62,391 bases of DNA. Origin: a virus. Below the pieces are notes generated by a model. It did not search any database. It was not told the origin of the DNA and worked only from the letters and a program-made list of their open reading frames with translations. Both the position numbers and the translations under genes were made by a program. The DNA is taken from positions 1-62,391 of the IMG/VR virus record IMGVR_UViG_3300046004_001609, one strand, 5' to 3'. Of this stretch, positions 1-6,613 are shown piece after piece. The first letter of the stretch is position 1, and each line of letters starts with the position of its first letter.

Positions 1-286
1 CCCATGCGCGTTAGTATCCATATATATGGGGCGCGTTGAAAGAGTGAGTGTAGATTAACACTCACCACTCGTACAACCTTTACACCCCGATGTTGTATAT
101 AAGTATATAAAAGCACCCTGCGCTCAAACACCAAACATAACCCACAAATCGCACTCACATTTTCAGAAAACCCCTTTTGTATAAATCCACATAAAATCGA
201 AATCCTTGAGATCCAAAAATTTTCATACGTCAACAAAGTATATACTTATATTTGGATTCCAGAAAAACTATTATTATATTTATAAC
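1..286. other. Non-coding leader with palindrome and hairpin
   Basis: No credible gene is seen here. The stretch holds a 12-base perfect palindrome CCATATATATGG at 18-29, and a hairpin with 8 bp arms at 44-51 and 58-65 and a 6-base loop. The GC content of 1-180 is visibly higher than in the coding regions. The end of the stretch (276-285) is a copy of the late-type motif described elsewhere. Function is unknown; it could belong to a transcript leader or a replication or recombination site. Confidence 0.4.
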
Positions 287-463
287 ATGGAAAATAAAAT
301 AAAAAATTTAATAGCATTTTTGCTAATTAGTGGATTTTGGTATAGCGTATTTTCATTTATTATGTGGGAACCAAACGCGTTTGCTTGGCATTGGGGTGTG
401 CGCTTATTGTACTCTTTGGTTATAATTGGTACGTTACATCATAGCGAATTTAAGGAAGACTAG
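287..463 (+). CDS. Small membrane protein, 58 aa
   Basis: I do not recognise the family. The ATG at 287 is preferred over the upstream in-frame ATG at 206 because the late-type motif ATATTTATAA (276-285) abuts it. The product starts MENKIKNLIAFLLISG and has two hydrophobic stretches, roughly residues 7-24 and 39-50, separated by a Trp-rich segment. It ends in a short charged tail. It is probably a small inner-membrane protein with both ends facing the same side. The gene lies alone just upstream of the tRNA cluster. Confidence 0.55.
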   Translation: MENKIKNLIAFLLISGFWYSVFSFIMWEPNAFAWHWGVRLLYSLVIIGTLHHSEFKED

Positions 464-514
464 TATATACGTATTAACGTATGAAGTGTAGGGTGTGTGC
501 TTATTCAAGTAAAT

Positions 515-586
515 GCTCCGTTCGTCTAGGGGCTAGGACGTGTCCCTTTCACGGATGAAACACGGGTTCGATTCCCGTACAGAGTA
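515..586 (+). tRNA. tRNA-Glu (UUC)
   Basis: A canonical cloverleaf can be drawn. Acceptor strand 515-521 pairs with 579-585, with one C-A mismatch and one G-U. The D stem is GTC 524-526 / GAC 537-539. The anticodon stem 541-545/553-557 encloses loop CTTTCAC with anticodon TTC at 548-550. The T stem 562-566/574-578 encloses TTCGATT. CCA is not encoded. Confidence 0.9.
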
Positions 587-811
587 CAAAAGGTTGATTG
601 GGGAATACTGCTTATGCAGAGGAGGAGGTTAAAAGCCAAAGTAATGCCAATCGTAATAGTAGTTGTACACGCGCCCATCCTCTACTATCCTCAAAAGTAG
701 AAACAACACCTCCCCAGTTTCTTGTTCAGCGCGCATGGAAGGATTTATAAGGAGGTTGAGAATGGATGACGTTAGTCTTTTGTAATCCGTCAATAAACAG
801 AAAAAGGCGTT
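587..811. other. Structured non-coding spacer
   Basis: No gene is seen. Several local pairings suggest a folded RNA. GATTGG (596-601) pairs with CCAATC (647-652) and encloses a CTGC-TTAT-GCAG hairpin (608-619). TGACG near 766 pairs with CGTCA near 789. The string GACGTTAGT at 768-776 recurs at 992-1000, also just upstream of a tRNA-like gene, so each tRNA-like gene may have a related leader. Confidence 0.35.
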
Positions 812-896
812 AGTCAGGTGGCGGAATGGAGAGACGCAGCCCTATCAGGGGTAGAGGCGAAAGAAACTCATACAGGTTCGAATCCTGTCCTGGCTA
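812..896 (+). tRNA. tRNA-like gene 1 (Leu-like, atypical anticodon arm)
   Basis: The length of 85 is normal for a class II tRNA. Acceptor AGTCAGG (812-818) pairs fully with CCTGGCT (889-895). The D arm GCG...CGC (821-837) has the wording GGTGGCGGAATGG typical of tRNA-Leu. T stem ACAGG/CCTGT encloses TTCGAAT (872-888). The centre is odd. The loop-like string ATCAGGG would give anticodon CAG (Leu) with T33 and G37, but the flanking 5-mers hardly pair. Instead CCCT-ATCA-GGGG forms a 4-base-loop hairpin. It could be a degenerate tRNA-Leu, a tRNA with an unusual insertion, or a tRNA-derived RNA. Confidence 0.55.
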
Positions 897-1051
897 CAGA
901 CAGCCCTCTACCTAGCGCTAGGTATGGATCGTAAAACACAGAAGGCCTCTTAACAATGCCCAAATATCTGTTCTCATCGTATAGGAGATAGGACGTTAGT
1001 TAACCTTTGCAAACTGTCCAACGTCGTTTAAACTACTTTAAAAGGTAATTT
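897..1051. other. Spacer between tRNA-like genes
   Basis: No gene is seen. The spacer contains CCTAGCGCTAGG (perfect palindrome near 910-921). It also contains a GGAC(991)...GTCC(1016) pairing around GTTAGTTAACC, which echoes the structured stretch ahead of the first tRNA-like gene. Confidence 0.3.
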
Positions 1052-1150
1052 AGTCAGGTGGCGGAGAGGAAACGCTAACTATGAATAGTCTGAGGAGTGG
1101 AGCATAGTCCTATACTCCAATGACCACAGGTTCGAATCCTGTCCTGACTA
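1052..1150 (+). tRNA. tRNA-like gene 2 (Leu-like, enlarged central region)
   Basis: Acceptor AGTCAGG (1052-1058) is a perfect complement of CCTGACT (1143-1149). The D arm GCG/CGC (1061-1075) and T arm ACAGG-TTCGAAT-CCTGT (1126-1142) are intact. Between D and T arms there are about 50 bases, roughly 14 more than in copy 1. The best helix there is ACTATG (1078-1083) with CATAGT (1103-1108), closing a 19-base loop that contains TAG (a Leu anticodon). GGAGT/ACTCC (1094-1098/1114-1118) is an alternative long-arm helix. A standard 7-base anticodon loop cannot be drawn. Confidence 0.45.
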
Positions 1151-1165
1151 CAAACAAGTAAAACA

Positions 1166-1612
1166 ATGAAACAATTTTTAAAACAACTATTTAATAAAAA
1201 GCAAAAATCAAAAACAATGGTAGGAAAAAAAGTAAAATTAGTAAGTGCTCCATCAGGCAAGCTGAGTTCAGGCAATAGTTTTATTGGTAAAGGTGGCGAG
1301 TTTACTGTAATGTCTCCGTACAATGAACCAAATTCATGGAAGATTGGCCAATCTGGCATTCTAGCTGGATGGGTATATGAATGGGAAATGGAGGGTTTTA
1401 AGTTAGGAATTAAAGAACTTGAAAAAGAACTTTCAGAGACACAAACAAAACTTAACAACATCCAATTCAAAATTGATTGGATGACGGAAACCGGTTCGGA
1501 TGAATTTTCAGAAGATGAATTTAAAGTTTATCAAACTCTTAAATTACTAGAAGATGAGAAACTTTCACGACTTGAAAAAAGTAAATTGATTGCTGAATTG
1601 ATTAAGAAATAA
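1166..1612 (+). CDS. Hypothetical protein, 148 aa, C-terminal coiled coil
   Basis: Not recognised. The gene sits between two tRNA-like genes and its ATG follows the upstream one by 15 bases. The first 20 residues are Lys-rich. Residues about 20-75 read like a small beta domain (VKLVSAPSGKLSSG..., GGEFTVMS, GWVYEWEMEG). Residues 80-148 are strongly helical and charged, compatible with a coiled coil. Codon use matches the neighbours. Sense-strand coding is much more plausible than the antisense open frame over the same DNA. Confidence 0.6.
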   Translation: MKQFLKQLFNKKQKSKTMVGKKVKLVSAPSGKLSSGNSFIGKGGEFTVMSPYNEPNSWKIGQSGILAGWVYEWEMEGFKLGIKELEKELSETQTKLNNIQFKIDWMTETGSDEFSEDEFKVYQTLKLLEDEKLSRLEKSKLIAELIKK

Positions 1613-1619
1613 AAATACT

Positions 1620-1723
1620 AGTCAGGTGGCGGAATTGGTTAGACGCACTCCCCGAGTGAGAGAGCACCTCTAGTAATCACTCAAATAAACAAGGTGTTAC
1701 AGGTTCAAATCCTGTCCTGACTA
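1620..1723 (+). tRNA. tRNA-like gene 3 (Leu-like, 104 nt)
   Basis: Acceptor AGTCAGG (1620-1626) is perfectly complementary to CCTGACT (1716-1722). The D arm GCGGAATTGGTTAGACGC (1629-1646) is textbook tRNA-Leu. The T arm ACAGG-TTCAAAT-CCTGT is intact (1699-1715). The centre is about 52 bases. CACTC-CCC-GAGTG, GAGTGA/TCACTC (1654-1659/1677-1682) and CACCT/AGGTG (1666-1670/1692-1696) compete with one another. No normal anticodon stem-loop is clear, although GAG (Leu) is present at 1654-1656. The outer arms match the other two copies almost base for base. Confidence 0.45.
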
Positions 1724-1899
1724 CGCGTTCTGTTATCAACAGATAGTGTGCCCCACATGAAAAGAAACAGAGTGATGTCTGTAGGTGGTTTGGTATCACA
1801 GTAAGGCTGTGTGTGATTTGTTCAGTCACCTCAAGAAGGGGAAGAGTTTGTAGTAACCGTTGAACTATTCCTAACCCAGCAATGGGGACAGCCACAACA
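1724..1899. other. Structured non-coding region upstream of tmRNA-like gene
   Basis: No sense-strand gene is seen. Hairpins include CTGTT-ATC-AACAG (1730-1742) and CACAG-TAAGG-CTGTG (near 1797-1811). This stretch may contain the missing 5-prime part of the tmRNA-like gene that ends at 2141, because bacterial tmRNAs are usually 350-400 nt. I could not find a GGGGCTG-type acceptor strand. Confidence 0.3.
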
Positions 1900-2141
1900 C
1901 CTGTAAGTTGGATAAAATAGGGTGTTAATTAAAATTGCTGGTGGGGTAAGCATTGAAACAGAAGGATGCAATATTAAAGTTTTTGTATTTTTGAACTTAA
2001 ATAAAAATGCCTACAATTTGTTAGTTTAAGTAGCCATATAAACTATCTATTTTGTTTGTTTAGAAAAATAAACTAAGCTTGTAAATGAATTTCTTAGTAT
2101 TTATTATTTGGACGAGGGTTCGAATCCCTCCAGCTCCACTA
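1900..2141 (+). ncRNA. ssrA: tmRNA-like RNA (3-prime end clear, 5-prime end uncertain)
   Basis: The 3-prime end is the evidence. TTTGGACGAGGG, then TTCGAAT, CCCTC, and the acceptor strand CAGCTCC (2131-2137) with A and CTA reproduce the end of Bacteroidetes tmRNAs, where CCA would follow. A GTAAGCAT string at 1947-1954 resembles the helix-2 strand of flavobacterial tmRNAs. TTGGATAAAATAGGG near 1904-1918 sits where the TGGTTTCGACAG signature would be, but it is diverged. A candidate tag frame (A)NKNAYNLLV followed by TAA lies near 2003-2030. If it starts near 1900 the RNA is unusually short (about 240 nt), and the 5-prime acceptor strand is not evident. It could be a minimal, split or decayed tmRNA. 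Confidence 0.5.
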
Positions 2142-2142
2142 T

Positions 2143-2214
2143 TTTCCTTTCGTCTAATTGGCAGGACGAGACATTTTGGATGTCTAAATTGGAGTTCGAA
2201 TCTCTGAGGGAAAA
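2143..2214 (+). tRNA. tRNA-Gln (UUG)
   Basis: A canonical cloverleaf. Acceptor TTTCCTT (2143-2149) pairs with AGGGAAA (2207-2213). The D stem is GTC/GAC. Anticodon stem AGACA/TGTCT encloses TTTTGGA with anticodon TTG at 2176-2178. The T stem 2190-2194/2202-2206 encloses TTCGAAT. It begins one base after the tmRNA-like 3-prime end. CCA is not encoded. Confidence 0.92.
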
Positions 2215-2240
2215 CTTATTATATTTTATTATTTTTTATT

Positions 2241-2257
2241 ATATGTATAATAAAACA
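2241..2257 (+). promoter_or_regulatory. Late-type promoter motif variant
   Basis: TATATGTATAATAAAAC is a one-base variant of the aTATTTATAATAAA motif, with G in place of T. It lies about 25 bases ahead of the 2280 start codon, as at other copies. Confidence 0.4.
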
Positions 2258-2279
2258 AATATATTAAAACTTTAAATAA

Positions 2280-2702
2280 ATGAAAAGATCAGAATTACAA
2301 TCACTAATTAATGAATGCATTGCTGAAGTATTAGCTGAAGATAAAAAAACAATAGCAATTGCTGAAATTAAACATATCATTGCTGAGAATGAGTTAAGTG
2401 AAGCTGATGTAGAAGAAGCTTTTTTAGGATTTGGAAAAAAACCTGAAGAAAAATTAGCTGAATTAGAAGCAGAATTAAAAAGTAAAAATTCTGAGACTTA
2501 TAAAAGTTGGGTAGATGCTATTAAAACATTAAAATGGAGAGAAAATGGAAAAATCCAAATGATGGCCGATTCTATTAAAAAATATGCTCAAGCATATGGA
2601 TATCCTAAAGATGGGAAGTATGTTGTTAATGGAAAAGTTATTAATTTTAATACTTCTAAAAAAGATAAAGGATTTAACCCTAACCCAATGGGTGGATTTT
2701 AA
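2280..2702 (+). CDS. Hypothetical protein with capsid-targeting-like N-terminus, 140 aa
   Basis: The N-terminus MKRSELQSLINECIAEVLAE followed by D is one of the recurring amphipathic peptides of this genome. It ends in an LAE site that fits T4-type prohead protease cleavage. Downstream is a second acidic helix rich in Ala and Glu. A Gly-rich hinge LGFGKKPEEK follows, then a C-terminal domain with YKSWVDAIKTLKW and a final NPNPMGGF. The body is not a family I can name. The gene ends at a strong terminator. I infer a protein carried in the head, but sequence alone does not prove this. Confidence 0.75.
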   Translation: MKRSELQSLINECIAEVLAEDKKTIAIAEIKHIIAENELSEADVEEAFLGFGKKPEEKLAELEAELKSKNSETYKSWVDAIKTLKWRENGKIQMMADSIKKYAQAYGYPKDGKYVVNGKVINFNTSKKDKGFNPNPMGGF

Positions 2703-2724
2703 TTAATACCAATATAATAATAGA

Positions 2725-2748
2725 GCCAATCGAAAGATTGGCTTTTTT
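2725..2748 (+). terminator. Intrinsic terminator
   Basis: A 7-bp stem GCCAATC/GATTGGC with a GAAA tetraloop is followed by TTTTTT. It lies 22 bases after the stop of the 140-aa gene. Confidence 0.9.
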
Positions 2749-2749
2749 G

Positions 2750-2781
2750 TTTGGCTTCCATCACTCTTAAACGTATATTTA
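2750..2781 (+). promoter_or_regulatory. Host-type (Bacteroidetes) promoter
   Basis: TTTG (2750-2753), 20 bases, then TATATTTA (2774-2781) fit the Bacteroidetes -33 TTTG / -7 TAnnTTTG pattern. It directly follows a terminator and precedes the ATG at 2805. Two further copies with the same 20-base spacing occur in this window (at 4102 and 40524). Confidence 0.6.
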
Positions 2782-2804
2782 ATCATAATTAAAAAATAAA
2801 GGTT

Positions 2805-3296
2805 ATGAAAAAGTTAGATGAATTAGTAGCAAATAGTTTAAATCCGTATACTATTGTACGTATGGTATCATTAAATACAGAAGAACAATTAGATAAAATT
2901 GAACATGACATGCCAGAATTTGAGAACGACATGACTGGTGATGTAGTTGAAATTGAAATTTCTCCTGTTGAATCGATAATTTTTATAAATAGAAATGATT
3001 TAATTACTTCTACTAGAAGATTAAAAGATATAGGTGTTAATTTTAAAGTGACTAATATTGTTAACGAAATATTTGAAATGAATAGCTTAGATGAGTTATT
3101 GTTAAGTTTAGAAATAGATGAAAATCCTGAACTTACTGCTGAGTTTTTTCCTGGGTTGCTTTGTCAAAGACAAAAAGCAATTAATATTATTAATTCAGTA
3201 TTTAAATCTAATTTTGATGTTGATGATGTATTAGATAGAATTAGGACTAAAGGTTCAGGTTCATTAAATGAATTTCACAAAAATATTTTAATTTAA
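2805..3296 (+). CDS. Hypothetical protein, 163 aa
   Basis: Not recognised. It is an acidic soluble protein with no signal peptide. It begins MKKLDELVANSLNPYTIVRM and has a mixed alpha/beta pattern with a beta-rich stretch VVEIEISPVESIIFINRN near residues 47-65. The C-terminal half is Leu-rich. It has its own host-type promoter after a terminator, so it is probably expressed early. It may share a general fold with the 143-aa protein two genes on, but I see no clear residue-level match. Confidence 0.65.
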   Translation: MKKLDELVANSLNPYTIVRMVSLNTEEQLDKIEHDMPEFENDMTGDVVEIEISPVESIIFINRNDLITSTRRLKDIGVNFKVTNIVNEIFEMNSLDELLLSLEIDENPELTAEFFPGLLCQRQKAINIINSVFKSNFDVDDVLDRIRTKGSGSLNEFHKNILI

Positions 3297-3355
3297 ACGT
3301 GCCCCGTTACATATTTATTAGTATACTAATTAAAAACAAATAAAAACAAAAATTT

Positions 3356-3532
3356 ATGAAAAATTTCATCATCACCGCAGTTACAGCTTTAATTCTAACT
3401 AGCTGCGTAACAGCAACAGAAGAAGTAGCAGCAGTACCTACAGTTGATAGCACTATCGTTATGGTAGATACTACAGCAGTTGATTCAATTTCAGTATCTA
3501 CACCAAGTGTAGCTACAACTACTGTAAAGTAA
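3356..3532 (+). CDS. Small lipoprotein, 58 aa
   Basis: The start MKNFIITAVTALILTSC has a short basic n-region, a hydrophobic core and an LTSC lipobox with Cys at residue 17. The mature part is about 40 residues, rich in Thr, Val, Ser and Asp with no Lys until the end, and is likely unstructured. A strong hairpin follows the stop. Small phage lipoproteins placed with early genes sometimes block superinfection (T5 Llp-like function); that role is only inference here. Confidence 0.75.
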   Translation: MKNFIITAVTALILTSCVTATEEVAAVPTVDSTIVMVDTTAVDSISVSTPSVATTTVK

Positions 3533-3551
3533 TTAGAAAATGATTAAAACG

Positions 3552-3587
3552 GGTTGCTTCATATTAAGATATGGAGCAATCTTGGTT
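3552..3587 (+). terminator. Long hairpin, likely terminator
   Basis: A 13-bp stem (3552-3564 with 3569-3581, two G-U pairs) with a 4-base loop is followed by TTGGTTT. It lies 20 bases after the lipoprotein stop. The T-run is weak, so it could instead be an RNA stability or regulatory hairpin. Confidence 0.6.
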
Positions 3588-3681
3588 TAAATCAACGTTT
3601 TAAGTGATAAAAAATTTTATTCAATTAGTTATATAAAAATTAGTTAGTAATTTATTATAATCGCTTTTTAGTAATTTTAAA

Positions 3682-4113
3682 ATGAATATAAATAATATAT
3701 TTAATGCCTTTAATGAGGATTTTGAAGATGAAGAAACAGAAATGTTAATCGACTTTTCGGAACATCCTCTATATTGGATAGGGGGATTTAATAAAATAAT
3801 AGGTAACTATGCCTTCTTTAGTAAATATACTTCTAAAGTATTTAAAAACATTTCCCCTGAGTTAAATATTGATGATGTAGAAAAGGCAGGCGAATATTTA
3901 ATGTTTGATAAGGCATGGGGTTATATAAAGAATATAGATTTAAATAATACATTTCATATTAAATGTATAGGTAAGAAAGCATCTGTTGAATTTTTATCAA
4001 ATTTAAATGTGGCTATAACGTTTTACGAGCCATTAGAAGAATATGAAAAATGTGCTTTATTAAAAAATATAGAAAATAAAATTAAAGAATTTAAATTTGA
4101 ACTTGGCAGCTAA
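3682..4113 (+). CDS. Hypothetical protein, 143 aa
   Basis: Not recognised. It is an acidic soluble protein. The N-terminus MNINNIFNAFNEDFEDEETEML is followed by an aromatic-rich central part (HPLYWIGGF, NYAFFSKYTSKVF, AWGYIKN) and a C-terminal helix KNIENKIKEFKFELGS. The AT-rich stretch before it has no strong motif. The next promoter overlaps its last codons. Confidence 0.6.
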   Translation: MNINNIFNAFNEDFEDEETEMLIDFSEHPLYWIGGFNKIIGNYAFFSKYTSKVFKNISPELNIDDVEKAGEYLMFDKAWGYIKNIDLNNTFHIKCIGKKASVEFLSNLNVAITFYEPLEEYEKCALLKNIENKIKEFKFELGS

Positions 4114-4133
4114 TTTTTCCGAACGTATACTTG
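4102..4133 (+). promoter_or_regulatory. Host-type promoter overlapping upstream gene end
   Basis: CTTG (4102-4105), 20 bases, TATACTTG (4126-4133). The spacing equals that of the promoters at 2750 and 40524. It would drive the 64-aa gene and the HD hydrolase. Confidence 0.45.
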
Positions 4134-4197
4134 GATTACGGGTTTTGAGATAAGAAATAAGAAATAGAGTTATAAACAAATAAAATAAAATAAACAT

Positions 4198-4392
4198 ATG
4201 AGAAACAGAGAAGCAGTGTTAAGAAAAATGGATAGTGTAGAATCTAACTTAACTAAATTATCATTTACCCTTAATCAAGGTAACCGTGAAGGTAGTCATG
4301 AAATAATTGAAAATGTCAGAGAACAAATAGAACAATTGAAGTTATATATTGAATCTGAACCAATTTCAGGAAGTGAATTAAATAAAGAATAA
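4198..4392 (+). CDS. Small helical protein, 64 aa
   Basis: Not recognised. It starts MRNREAVLRKMDSVESNLTKL and is almost entirely helical with heptad-like Leu and Ile spacing, compatible with a short coiled coil. It has an acidic C-terminal tail. It is the first gene of a short operon with the HD-domain gene, separated by 21 bases. Confidence 0.65.
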   Translation: MRNREAVLRKMDSVESNLTKLSFTLNQGNREGSHEIIENVREQIEQLKLYIESEPISGSELNKE

Positions 4393-4413
4393 GAATAAAT
4401 ATAAATAAAAGTT

Positions 4414-5199
4414 ATGAAACTAACAGCCGAACAAATCCAGGATAACTGGAATCAATTTATAGGTTATATTGATACTTATATCTCAGAACCTAGAGCATCT
4501 AAACTAAAGGAATTCTATAACAAATATTCTGAACGAATTATCATGATGCCAGCGGCACATAAGAAAGAATATCATAATGCATTTCCTGGAGGATACATTG
4601 AACATGTTAATCGTGTTATTGATGCTTCACTTAAAATCAATTCAGTATGGGTTGAATTTGGAGTTGAACAAAATTATACTATTGAAGAATTAGTATTTTC
4701 AGCTATGAATCATGATTTAGGTAAAATGGGTGACGAGGAAAATGAATCATATATCCCCCAAACTGATCAGTGGCGTAAAGATAAATTAGGTGAAGATTAT
4801 ACATTTAATAATAAACTTGAATTTATGTCAGTACCAGATAGAGGTTTATTTTTATTAAATTCACATGGGGTTAGTTATACCAAAAATGAATGGTTGGCTA
4901 TCAGATTACATGATGGATTATATGATGAAGCGAATAAACCATATCTTTTATCTTGGGCTCCAGAAACTAAAGTTAGAACAGCATTAGTACATATAATACA
5001 TCAGGCTGATTTTTTAGCTGCTAAGGTAGAGTTTGAACGTGAATGGTTTCCTAAATTTAAAAGTAACTTGGCTAGTACAGGAAAAGGTAGTACATTAACT
5101 AATAATCAATCAACTAAAAAGGCTCCAATCAAAACAAAGGCATTAGGTAACATTCAAAGTGAAGGCCTAAAGAATGTAATGGATGGATTTTTTAATTAA
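4414..5199 (+). CDS. HD-domain phosphohydrolase, 261 aa
   Basis: HD-family signature residues are visible in order: His in GGYIEHVNRV (about residue 60), the NHDLGK pair near 104-109, a later His in LHDGLYDE (about 169), and His-Asp in HIIHQADF (about 195-201). HD proteins hydrolyse phosphoester bonds, commonly of nucleotides, with one or two metal ions. The last 45 residues are a basic, low-complexity tail with STGKGSTLTNNQSTKK. The gene ends at a hairpin terminator and is likely cytoplasmic and early. Substrate is unknown; nucleotide pool or alarmone hydrolysis is possible. Confidence 0.8.
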   Translation: MKLTAEQIQDNWNQFIGYIDTYISEPRASKLKEFYNKYSERIIMMPAAHKKEYHNAFPGGYIEHVNRVIDASLKINSVWVEFGVEQNYTIEELVFSAMNHDLGKMGDEENESYIPQTDQWRKDKLGEDYTFNNKLEFMSVPDRGLFLLNSHGVSYTKNEWLAIRLHDGLYDEANKPYLLSWAPETKVRTALVHIIHQADFLAAKVEFEREWFPKFKSNLASTGKGSTLTNNQSTKKAPIKTKALGNIQSEGLKNVMDGFFN

Positions 5200-5214
5200 C
5201 TAATAATTAAACTT

Positions 5215-5247
5215 AAAGGTTGTGATTAATTTCACGACCTTTTTTTA
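5215..5247 (+). terminator. Intrinsic terminator
   Basis: AAAGGTTGTG pairs with CACGACCTTT (one G-U pair) around an 8-base loop, and TTTTT follows. It lies 15 bases after the HD gene. Confidence 0.85.
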
Positions 5248-5256
5248 TTTAAAACT

Positions 5257-5523
5257 ATGATAACAATTATTATTTTATCAATTATAGTATTAGTACTAGG
5301 ATTTACTAGTTACAATTTACTTAAAAAAAACGAAAAGTGCGAGGACATAATTAAATCATATGAAGAATACATGATTAATTTATCTGCAACAATTGAATCA
5401 TCAGATAAAAAACTAAAAGAAATTGATTCTAAAGGTACATTTGAAGGTGATGATGAAGTAGGTTACTTTTTTAAACAACTAATATTCTTGCAAGAACAAT
5501 TAAACATCTTCAAAGTTAAATAA
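5257..5523 (+). CDS. Membrane-anchored small protein, 88 aa
   Basis: The N-terminal transmembrane helix is at residues 1-20 (MITIIILSIIVLVLGFTSYN). A Lys-rich turn and a helical soluble part follow, with the conserved-looking FEGDDEVGYFFKQL near residue 65. It sits 4 bases before the late sigma gene, so the two are translated from one message. The layout, one TM helix plus a coil, would fit a small membrane regulator. It does not resemble a spanin. Function unknown. Confidence 0.65.
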   Translation: MITIIILSIIVLVLGFTSYNLLKKNEKCEDIIKSYEEYMINLSATIESSDKKLKEIDSKGTFEGDDEVGYFFKQLIFLQEQLNIFKVK

Positions 5524-5527
5524 AAAT

Positions 5528-6229
5528 ATGTCTAAGAACTATTTCACCCAGGAAACTGAAGATGCTATTATAGCATATAATTCTAGTACTGACTTTGAAG
5601 AAAGAAGTAGAATATATGAAACTAAAATTCATTATGCTTTTTTTAAATTAACTCAAAATATTATTCACACATTTAAATTTTACTACACTGAAGTAAATAA
5701 TATTGAAGATTTACAACATGAAGTAATTACATTTCTTTTATCTAAAATACATAAATTTGATCCAACCAGAGGAGCAAAAGCCTATTCATATTTTGGAACT
5801 ATTGTCAAACGATGGTTAATTTTATATAATGAAACTAACTATAAAAAGCGCGTTAAATCAACTCCAATTTCAACAATTGAAGAAGATGGTAACCACTCTT
5901 ATATTACTGATGAAAACAATACATCAGTTAATAAATTATCTCAAAATGATAAATTATCGTTATTCATAGATTTATATGTTGAATATTGTACATTAAATAT
6001 TTATAATTTATTCCCAAAAGAAACAGATGCTAAAATAGCCGATGCCGTTCTTGAGCTATTCAGAAAGCGAGAAAATTTAGATGTATTTAATAAAAAGGCA
6101 CTATACATATATATTAGAGAGATGATAGATGTAAAAACACCTAAAATTACTAAAATAGCGGATAAATTATATGATACATATAAAAAAGGTTACATATTTT
6201 ATATAGAAAACGGATATATAAAATTTTAA
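5528..6229 (+). CDS. gp55: Late sigma factor, T4 gp55-like, 233 aa
   Basis: Residues about 55-105 carry a sigma-70 region-2-like block: NIEDLQHEVITFLLSKIHKF, then DPTRGAKAYSYF, then GTIVKRWLI. T4 gp55 has the same pattern of helices and aromatic residues, and in T4 it directs host RNA polymerase to late promoters together with the clamp gp45 and coactivator gp33. The rest is not clearly alignable; it is longer than T4 gp55 (about 185 aa). The frequent upstream motif aTATTTATAATAAA is the natural candidate for its target. Alternative: a more generic phage sigma factor. Confidence 0.75.
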   Translation: MSKNYFTQETEDAIIAYNSSTDFEERSRIYETKIHYAFFKLTQNIIHTFKFYYTEVNNIEDLQHEVITFLLSKIHKFDPTRGAKAYSYFGTIVKRWLILYNETNYKKRVKSTPISTIEEDGNHSYITDENNTSVNKLSQNDKLSLFIDLYVEYCTLNIYNLFPKETDAKIADAVLELFRKRENLDVFNKKALYIYIREMIDVKTPKITKIADKLYDTYKKGYIFYIENGYIKF

Positions 6230-6235
6230 TAGTTC

Positions 6236-6249
6236 ATATTTATAATAAA
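6236..6249 (+). promoter_or_regulatory. Late-type promoter motif
   Basis: ATATTTATAATAAA is an exact consensus copy, 18 bases before the 6267 start. It opens the baseplate module. Confidence 0.65.
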
Positions 6250-6266
6250 TAAATACTAATAAAATT

Positions 6267-6611
6267 ATGAGTAGTTTAGATTCCGACATATTTGGTGATA
6301 AAAAACTTAAGGATCTTTTTCAAGAGATATATAATAATCAAAAGAAAAAAGAAAAACAAATATCTTCATTAATTGATGAATTAAAACCAATGATCGAAAG
6401 TATTGGTGACGCTACATTAATTGTACCATTACTTAAAGAATATTTAGAAATAGGTGTTAAAAATGATGAGCAATTAATTAAAATGGCTACTATTATTCAA
6501 CGTTGTTTAACTACTAATAATAGCGGAACAGGTGAGGATGGTTTTACTATTTCGGATGCTGAAAAAGAGCAACTATTGAAAGATATAAATAAAATAAACG
6601 AGAATAAGTAA
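6267..6611 (+). CDS. Conserved-looking structural or assembly protein, 114 aa
   Basis: Not named with certainty. It is an all-helical protein with a Lys-rich start (KKLKDLFQEIYNNQKKKEKQ), a Leu/Ile heptad pattern ('IGDATLIVPLLKEYLEIGVKNDEQL') and a flexible Gly/Thr segment before the final helix. It is the first gene of the baseplate operon, under a late-type motif and 2 bases from the spike-like gene. A small assembly or chaperone role is possible. Confidence 0.6.
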   Translation: MSSLDSDIFGDKKLKDLFQEIYNNQKKKEKQISSLIDELKPMIESIGDATLIVPLLKEYLEIGVKNDEQLIKMATIIQRCLTTNNSGTGEDGFTISDAEKEQLLKDINKINENK

Positions 6612-6613
6612 AA

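Noticed and set aside
1075-1470. Antisense open frame over the 148-aa gene and a tRNA-like gene
   Set aside because: Its C-terminus (RIRTCGHWSIGLCS-like) is the usual spurious translation across tRNA DNA; sense-strand coding is far more convincing.
1677-1895. Antisense open frame ending TGFEPVTPCLFE
   Set aside because: That phrase is a known artefact of translating tRNA-Leu-like DNA; no promoter or start context.
1884-1895. GGGGACAGCC as the tmRNA 5-prime acceptor strand
   Set aside because: Only part of it can pair with CAGCTCC, and the expected TGG-CGAC region does not follow it.
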